Source of the DNA: Gonium pectorale
Taxonomy: Eukaryota; Chlorophyta; Chlorophyceae; Chlamydomonadales; Volvocaceae
Length of the DNA stretch: 64,000 bases
Direction of reading: 5' to 3'
NCBI GenBank assembly: GCA_001584585.1
Contig: LSYV01000007.1
Span: 1,331,747-1,395,746 of the forward strand
Of the stretch, positions 59,701-64,000 are shown one piece after another; the first letter of the stretch is position 1, and every line of letters starts with the position of its first letter. The position numbers were made by a program, and so were the translations under genes. The notes beneath the pieces were generated by a model, which had not been told where the DNA came from, made no database searches, and worked only from the letters and a program-made list of their open reading frames with translations.

Positions 59701-61190
59701 AGTGCGGAAATGGTCCACACAGGCATCCTTGTGCGCCTTGCAGCCTGGAAACCGTATCGTCCCTAACAGCCATGCGTGCCTCCACACCAGCATGAGCTGC
59801 CGCACCTGAGCTCGGTTGAAGTCCGGAGAAGGGACGGTGGCGGTTGCCGACGCGCAGCCACAGCTGAGCAAGCGCTTGAGCCACATTCCGCCCACGCTCA
59901 CAAACACAACAGCGACCATGACCAGCATGGGAAGGGCTGCAGGCAGGGTGGGCCGGCGGGTGAAGTGGTTTACCACTTCATAGTGAAGTGGTTTAACACG
60001 CAAGCGGCAAATAGTAGAATCGTTGCAAGTAAAGCAACAAACTCAGCCTGAGCGAGCGGATGAACGCGTGCAAGATGGCACCAACCCCAAGCAAGCGCAC
60101 ATGCCAGGAGCAAACATGCCAGGAACATGTAGGAACAACCATGCCAGGAACCTGTAGGAACAAACATGCCAAGGAACAAACAGCGCGCCGACGTACCTTG
60201 TTGCAGCCAGGAGCTCCAATGACCACCGCGGTTGCCAACCGGCAACGTTGCCAGCCCAACCACCGTTGACGCGAGCAGCCGACGGTGGTTGATGGCGCGG
60301 CCCACAGCAGGCGCATGGGCGGATGCATCCTCCGGCTCCGCTGCCCCACGGGGCTCCTTCAACCCGGCTGCAGCTGCTTTCGCTGTACTGTGCACCGGGG
60401 AGCACCGCAGCCGCGTGCTGAGCAGGAGGATTTCGGGGCCCGCCCCGAGCCGGACCCGAACGTCGGCGATCGAGCGGGTTCGGTACCGCAGAGCCAGGGT
60501 CGTTTGGACTCCGTTAGCGGAGCTATCCGCTGGAGACCCCGGTGCTTCGTCAGCCCATGGCTGCTGACGCCTGCGGGCTGTCCCTTTCGCAGAAGCCTCA
60601 GCTGGGATATCCAAGGGCGCGGGGCACCTGCCTACTTCCAGAAGCATGTTGCTCAAGACCAAGGACCCACGGCTCGTCCCGTCCAGAAAACGGGAGGCAA
60701 GCCACGCCGCGAGCCCTTCTGGCGACTCGAGCGCCGTGGGAGCAAACTTCAGACCAGAAATGATGAATCCTTCGAGTTCTAATTGCACTCCCTCGTCAAG
60801 CAGCATCGGCCTCTCGGGAAGGCCGCTCATGTCGACTTCGGCGCGCTCATCGGTACCGCCCGCGGGCCCGGGGCCGCTTGCCAAACGTATGCTTCGCGGC
60901 AAGACGACGGGCAGGGGATGGATCGGGGCCAATGGCGGGTCACCAGCGTGGAAGCTTGAAGCACAGCTGCGAACGTTGATGAAAGCCGTTGGCCGCTGAA
61001 ACGCCGCGTCGACACGGCCGAGCGCTCCAAGCACGTCGTCGGCCGTCGCTACTCGTTCGCTGGATGCCAATTTCCACAGAACTGTTACCGCGAGCCCGGC
61101 AAGCATGAGAACCGATGCCCGCCTGTCGCTGCCACGGGCAATGTGAGCATGGCGCGGGCCAGCGCCACCCGCGATCTTCATAGCGTCCAA
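53746..61190 (-). CDS. Membrane-bound divergent TKL kinase E with very large insertions
   Basis: Exon 1 (60197 to 61190) starts MDAMKIAGG, with a signal-anchor helix (ASVLMLAGLAVTVLWK) and an ectodomain (DDVLGALGRVDAAFQRPTAF, LLDEGVQLELEGFIISGLKF). A second membrane helix (LPMLVMVAVVFVSVGGMW) is encoded at about 59875-59936. N-lobe: VVVKVVSHRMD and LAHPNIVACSV (about 58620-58790); LVLERCDNGSL (about 58200) is followed by a 150-residue insertion. One exon, 55080-57336, holds AHDVASGLAYLHSLDLCHGD with LRAEN, about 650 low-complexity residues, KLTDPWLSL and PELLLSGRLHPASDVYSLGV. Exons 54628-54812 (GMRPAFSPVIPEQLRRLVED, CWQSDPAARP) and 53746-54411 follow, with matching phases, stop TGA 53746-53748 after eight Gln. 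HRD is HGD and DFG reads DPW; no glycine loop was found. Activity is therefore doubtful. Confidence 0.75.
53761..53784 (-). repeat. CAG trinucleotide repeat (8 units) coding polyglutamine
   Basis: Eight CTG units on the plus strand, read as eight Gln near the C-terminus of kinase E. Such pure repeats change length easily. Confidence 0.95.
59961..59992. repeat. Three alternating hairpin arms in an intron of kinase E
   Basis: TGAAGTGGT (59961-59969), ACCACTTCA (59972-59980) and TGAAGTGGT (59984-59992). The middle arm can pair with either outer arm, with loops of 2 or 3 bases. It lies about 25-55 bases upstream of the acceptor of the membrane-helix exon. Confidence 0.85.
60100..60180. repeat. 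25-bp minisatellite in an intron of kinase E
   Basis: CATGCCAGGAAC recurs at 60115, 60140 and 60165, a 25-bp period over about three imperfect units, in the intron after exon 1 (donor at 60196). Confidence 0.85.
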
Positions 61191-62209
61191 TGTACAGACC
61201 AGAGAGCCCTCAGCTGTGAACAGACATTTCGGTATGTCTCTGTGCCAGCGCTGCTCTGCTCGAACTGTGAAACGGTAGCTCGTGAGAGCAGCGTGAAGAC
61301 CGTCGCGCCCCGCGCGGACTCCGGGATCCTGCTTCCGAAGTAGTGATGGGCCAAGCTAGGCCTGGCCGGCCTGGCAGCAACGCCCTCAGCGACACGCAAC
61401 GAGCACTAGGTGGCTCTCCACCAGACAATACCTCACGGCACGCGCTCAATTCTATCTATGGGGACACCTTGTCAACTGTGTATCGCGCGTCGCCGGGCAT
61501 CCGAGCACGGCCAGCCACAACGTGAGACGTGAAGGTTTCAGACCCGTGTTAACCTCCTCGATGAACACTATGAAGAATGCCTTCTTAAGCGCTCCATCAG
61601 TCCCTGATTCCACTTCTGTCACATGAGCCGCATGCAACGTACAGTACTGCACGTGTGCCCATTAAATGGTATCGTAAGCAATGTTTAATGAAGTTAAGCC
61701 TTATGTTCTTCATATTTGTAGCATCATGCTATCACGCACGCGACGAAATCGCTAGGGTTTGACCCCTGGGTATGCGCACCTCGCGCAAAGACTTCAGCAT
61801 GCGCTTCTATAGTATAATGATTTATCCGAAGATGACCGTGCCTGTCACGTGACCTTAGTGCCAACCGTAAACAACCCTAACGCACCTGCCCCCACAACGC
61901 CACAAGCCAGTACCCGGTACGCCGGTAGCTACTAAGCAACGAACGCGAGAAAGCGACTTCAAAGACTCCATGTATCCCGTGCTGCATGTACCCACAAGCC
62001 GGCCAGCTGGCCCCATGGGCCCTGTGTGAACCCGCCCATGGCCCTCACGTCCGGCCCCAAGCGGGGTTCTGGCAACTGCGACAGGCGCAAGGCGGTCTGT
62101 AAAGGCAATTCTTTGGTGCACCCCATTTATGTGCATGCAGCTCACCGGGGACCGCTTTGGGGCGCACAGGGTTTTTTTAAAATTGGGCGAAAGAAGTTGA
62201 TGGCCCGTG
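61191..62209. other. Upstream region of kinase E
   Basis: About 1 kb with no gene recognised; 61640-61860 is A+T-rich compared with the coding parts, as expected of a promoter region. The right end borders a transposon insertion. Confidence 0.4.
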
Positions 62210-62217
62210 GGTCGAAC
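62210..62217 (+). repeat. 8-bp target site duplication, left
   Basis: GGTCGAAC, identical to 63482-63489. Confidence 0.8.
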
Positions 62218-63480
62218 GGAGGGGTGAAATAGATTTGGATTAGGGTTGGGGGTCGGTCACGGGGATTACAAAACGGTCCTATCCACGGGGTTGGGATTGG
62301 TGGATTGCAGATGGGGTCGGGGTTTTGGATTGCTGGATTGGGGATTACGGGGAAGAGCCGGGTTGCTGGATTGGGGACACGCAGCGGCTGGAAGATGCGG
62401 GATGGGACATGTGGGAGCGTCCTAAGGTGCATGGATTAGCGATTAGCGATAGGAGGGCGCTGCCAGGGTGTCGATACAGTTTGGTCCTGGACACGTTGGT
62501 TGAGCAATCCGCAACTTGTCAAGCCTAACTCAAAGTTGCTTCCCTTCGCTCCTGGTTTGTTGTGCGTGTGTGAGCGAACGGACGGGGATGTACGGCGACA
62601 GGCCGAGCCAGAAGTCCCGAAATGCAGAAGTCCTGAAGAATGCTTAAGCTGATCGAGCGCTCGAGTTTGCAGACTTTGCACAGTGCTTCACGATTCTTAA
62701 CTTGGCACTATAATATATCGTCCTGACAGTCGAGGCGCAAAGGCGAGTCGAGACGCAAAGGCGAAGACGGAAGAAAATAATAAAAGACAACTCCCATAAT
62801 GCAGAATGCTGGGAGTCGTTAGGAGGGGCCAAGTGTTTGGCGATCCATGGATCGCCACTGGTCACCACTGCCCAAGCCCGATACGATGGAGAGTTCAAAA
62901 CAGCCTTTATGGCTTCAAAGCTCACAGCATCATATTATCTTGTCTCCAGCCGCGTGGCGCTCGGTCGACGGCAAGACGGAGCAGAGTTCCAGCACATTCG
63001 GCAGCCTACTACACGCTGTGTCCTGTCTGTACTAGTTACAGAATAAAGTACGCCAAAGAATCGCACTTCATGGGACGCAGAACTTGTACGGGCTGCCGTA
63101 GAGGTGCTGCTTGCATTATAATAGTTACCTGTTGCGTTGAGCACATAATCGCACAACGTTATGCAGCTGCCGTGCCGTGCCGTGTAAACCCTGTCCTCGC
63201 CGCTGTCCAGCCGGAGCCTGGGGGTCAATATTTGCCTAGGGGACACGGGGTTAAGAGTTGCGGGAGAGGGTGAAGGATGCGGGATTGGAGATAGGAGCAC
63301 AGTCTGGATGGGTGGATTGGGATTGCCTGGCCGACCCTGGATTAGGGATTAGGATGGGACACCGCCTGGGGGATTGCTGGATTGCCGATTGGAAGCCGAC
63401 TGGATTAGCCAACCCCATTTGGATTGGTGACCGACCCCCATCCCCTGGATTGGGTGGATTAGCCCCTATTTCACCCCTCC
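62218..63480. mobile_element. Non-autonomous hAT-like DNA transposon (copy 2, complete)
   Basis: The left end GGAGGGGTGAAATAG (62218-62232) is repeated in inverted form at the right end (CTATTTCACCCCTCC, 63466-63480). Further inside, GGGGGTCGGTCAC recurs inverted (near 62246-62260 and 63426-63441). Both subterminal zones are full of GGATT/GGATTGGGG units. GGTCGAAC stands at 62210-62217 and 63482-63489: an exact 8-bp duplication, with one extra T on the right. Eight-bp duplications and CAGGGGTG-like ends are typical of the hAT superfamily. No transposase is encoded in the 1.26 kb, so mobility would need one supplied elsewhere. Confidence 0.8.
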
Positions 63481-63481
63481 T

Positions 63482-63489
63482 GGTCGAAC
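63482..63489 (+). repeat. 8-bp target site duplication, right
   Basis: GGTCGAAC, one base after the right terminal inverted repeat. Confidence 0.8.
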
Positions 63490-63880
63490 TGTATCTGGAT
63501 TTGAACAGGGTGGGCAAAGAGAGTGAGGTTGACGGAACGTGTCAATCGTCGCTTGAGTGTATGTGACGTACTTGCTCCCTCTTGCATCCATGTCCGGTAA
63601 AATAGGGAAGTTTCTGCTTCATTGAAAGTACGGACCAGGAGACTTGGTCTATTAATGTTAATAGAGCCGTGAGGAGTCGTCGTCATCGCTGCAGTTAGCG
63701 CTTGAGTTAGCATGTGAAACTCAGTATACAACCCTGTATCCCACTACCTGCTGTACCGCAACACAATAAGTAATGGATAGTCACAGCCGCCATTATGCTA
63801 ATCCCGTGATCTGGCATGACAAGGCGACGGCAAGGCGGCGGCGACAAGTGACGTGCTGCGGTAGACACCCGATAGCAAAA
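63490..63880. other. Non-coding flank
   Basis: Nothing recognised between the hAT-like element and the LINE tail. Confidence 0.4.
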
Positions 63881-63882
63881 CA

Positions 63883-64000
63883 GGTTACAGGTTACACGTC
63901 CGTCAAAGCCGGGGGGGGGGGCATGGACGAATTGCGAATATTGGGGTGGGGAGCGGGTATGGTCCTCGTCTCTACCCGCTTAAGCGCCTGACGCCGAAGT
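63883..64000 (-). mobile_element. LINE 3' tail, continuing past the window edge
   Basis: Matches 11883-12000: two CAGGTTA units, ACGTCCG, AAAGCCGGGGGGGGGG, CATGGAC and CTCGTCTCTACCCGCTTAAG. The body of the element would lie to the right of 64000, on the minus strand. Confidence 0.65.

Overview
The window reads as nuclear DNA of a green alga of the order Chlamydomonadales (volvocine or Chlamydomonas-like). Reasons: GC-rich coding sequence, many short introns with clear GT..AG borders, alanine/glycine/glutamine-rich linkers, large families of TKL-type kinases with big low-complexity insertions, a MYND-finger gene, and LINEs whose C-terminal domains look like those of volvocine algae. No operons, Shine-Dalgarno sites, CRISPR arrays, rRNA or tRNA genes were recognised. 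The species cannot be named from sequence alone. Three assembly gaps lie at 15254-15612, 29219-30014 and 44283-44491.

Layout. (1) 1-10.3 kb: two tandem minus-strand receptor-like kinase genes, A (only its ectodomain 5' part is inside the window) and B (ectodomain, membrane segment, kinase). (2) 11.9-20.2 kb: transposon-rich insertion zone with the 3' end of one LINE on the minus strand, an unclassified repeat, and a decayed APE-type LINE on the plus strand that was itself split by a 1.4 kb insertion flanked by a short target duplication. (3) 21.7-27.8 kb: gene C, a third paralogue of A and B. (4) 27.8-32.5 kb: no convincing gene, several dispersed repeats. (5) 32.5-35.7 kb, plus strand: a nine-exon ribonuclease-inhibitor-type LRR gene whose exon phases close to a 380-residue protein. 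(6) 37.7-41.7 kb, minus: a MYND zinc-finger gene of about 1150 residues with a tandem duplication over its start codon. (7) 42.1-44.5 kb: half of a hAT-like element fused to a 329-bp-arm inverted repeat built from a gene fragment. (8) 45.2-50.5 kb, minus: a signal-peptide protein resembling GT90/CAP10 glycosyltransferases, whose stop codon lies in a LINE-tail repeat. (9) 53.7-61.2 kb, minus: gene E, a divergent membrane-bound kinase with very large insertions. (10) 62.2-63.5 kb: a complete non-autonomous hAT-like transposon with an exact 8-bp target duplication. (11) The LINE tail again at the right edge.

Biologically, genes A, B and C form a local family of membrane kinases with a shared extracellular domain that looks like a beta-helix/pectate-lyase-type fold, and E is a distant relation with a similar layout. 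Gene spans and exon borders were read from conserved motifs and splice sites by eye; 3' ends of B and C and some internal exons remain open.
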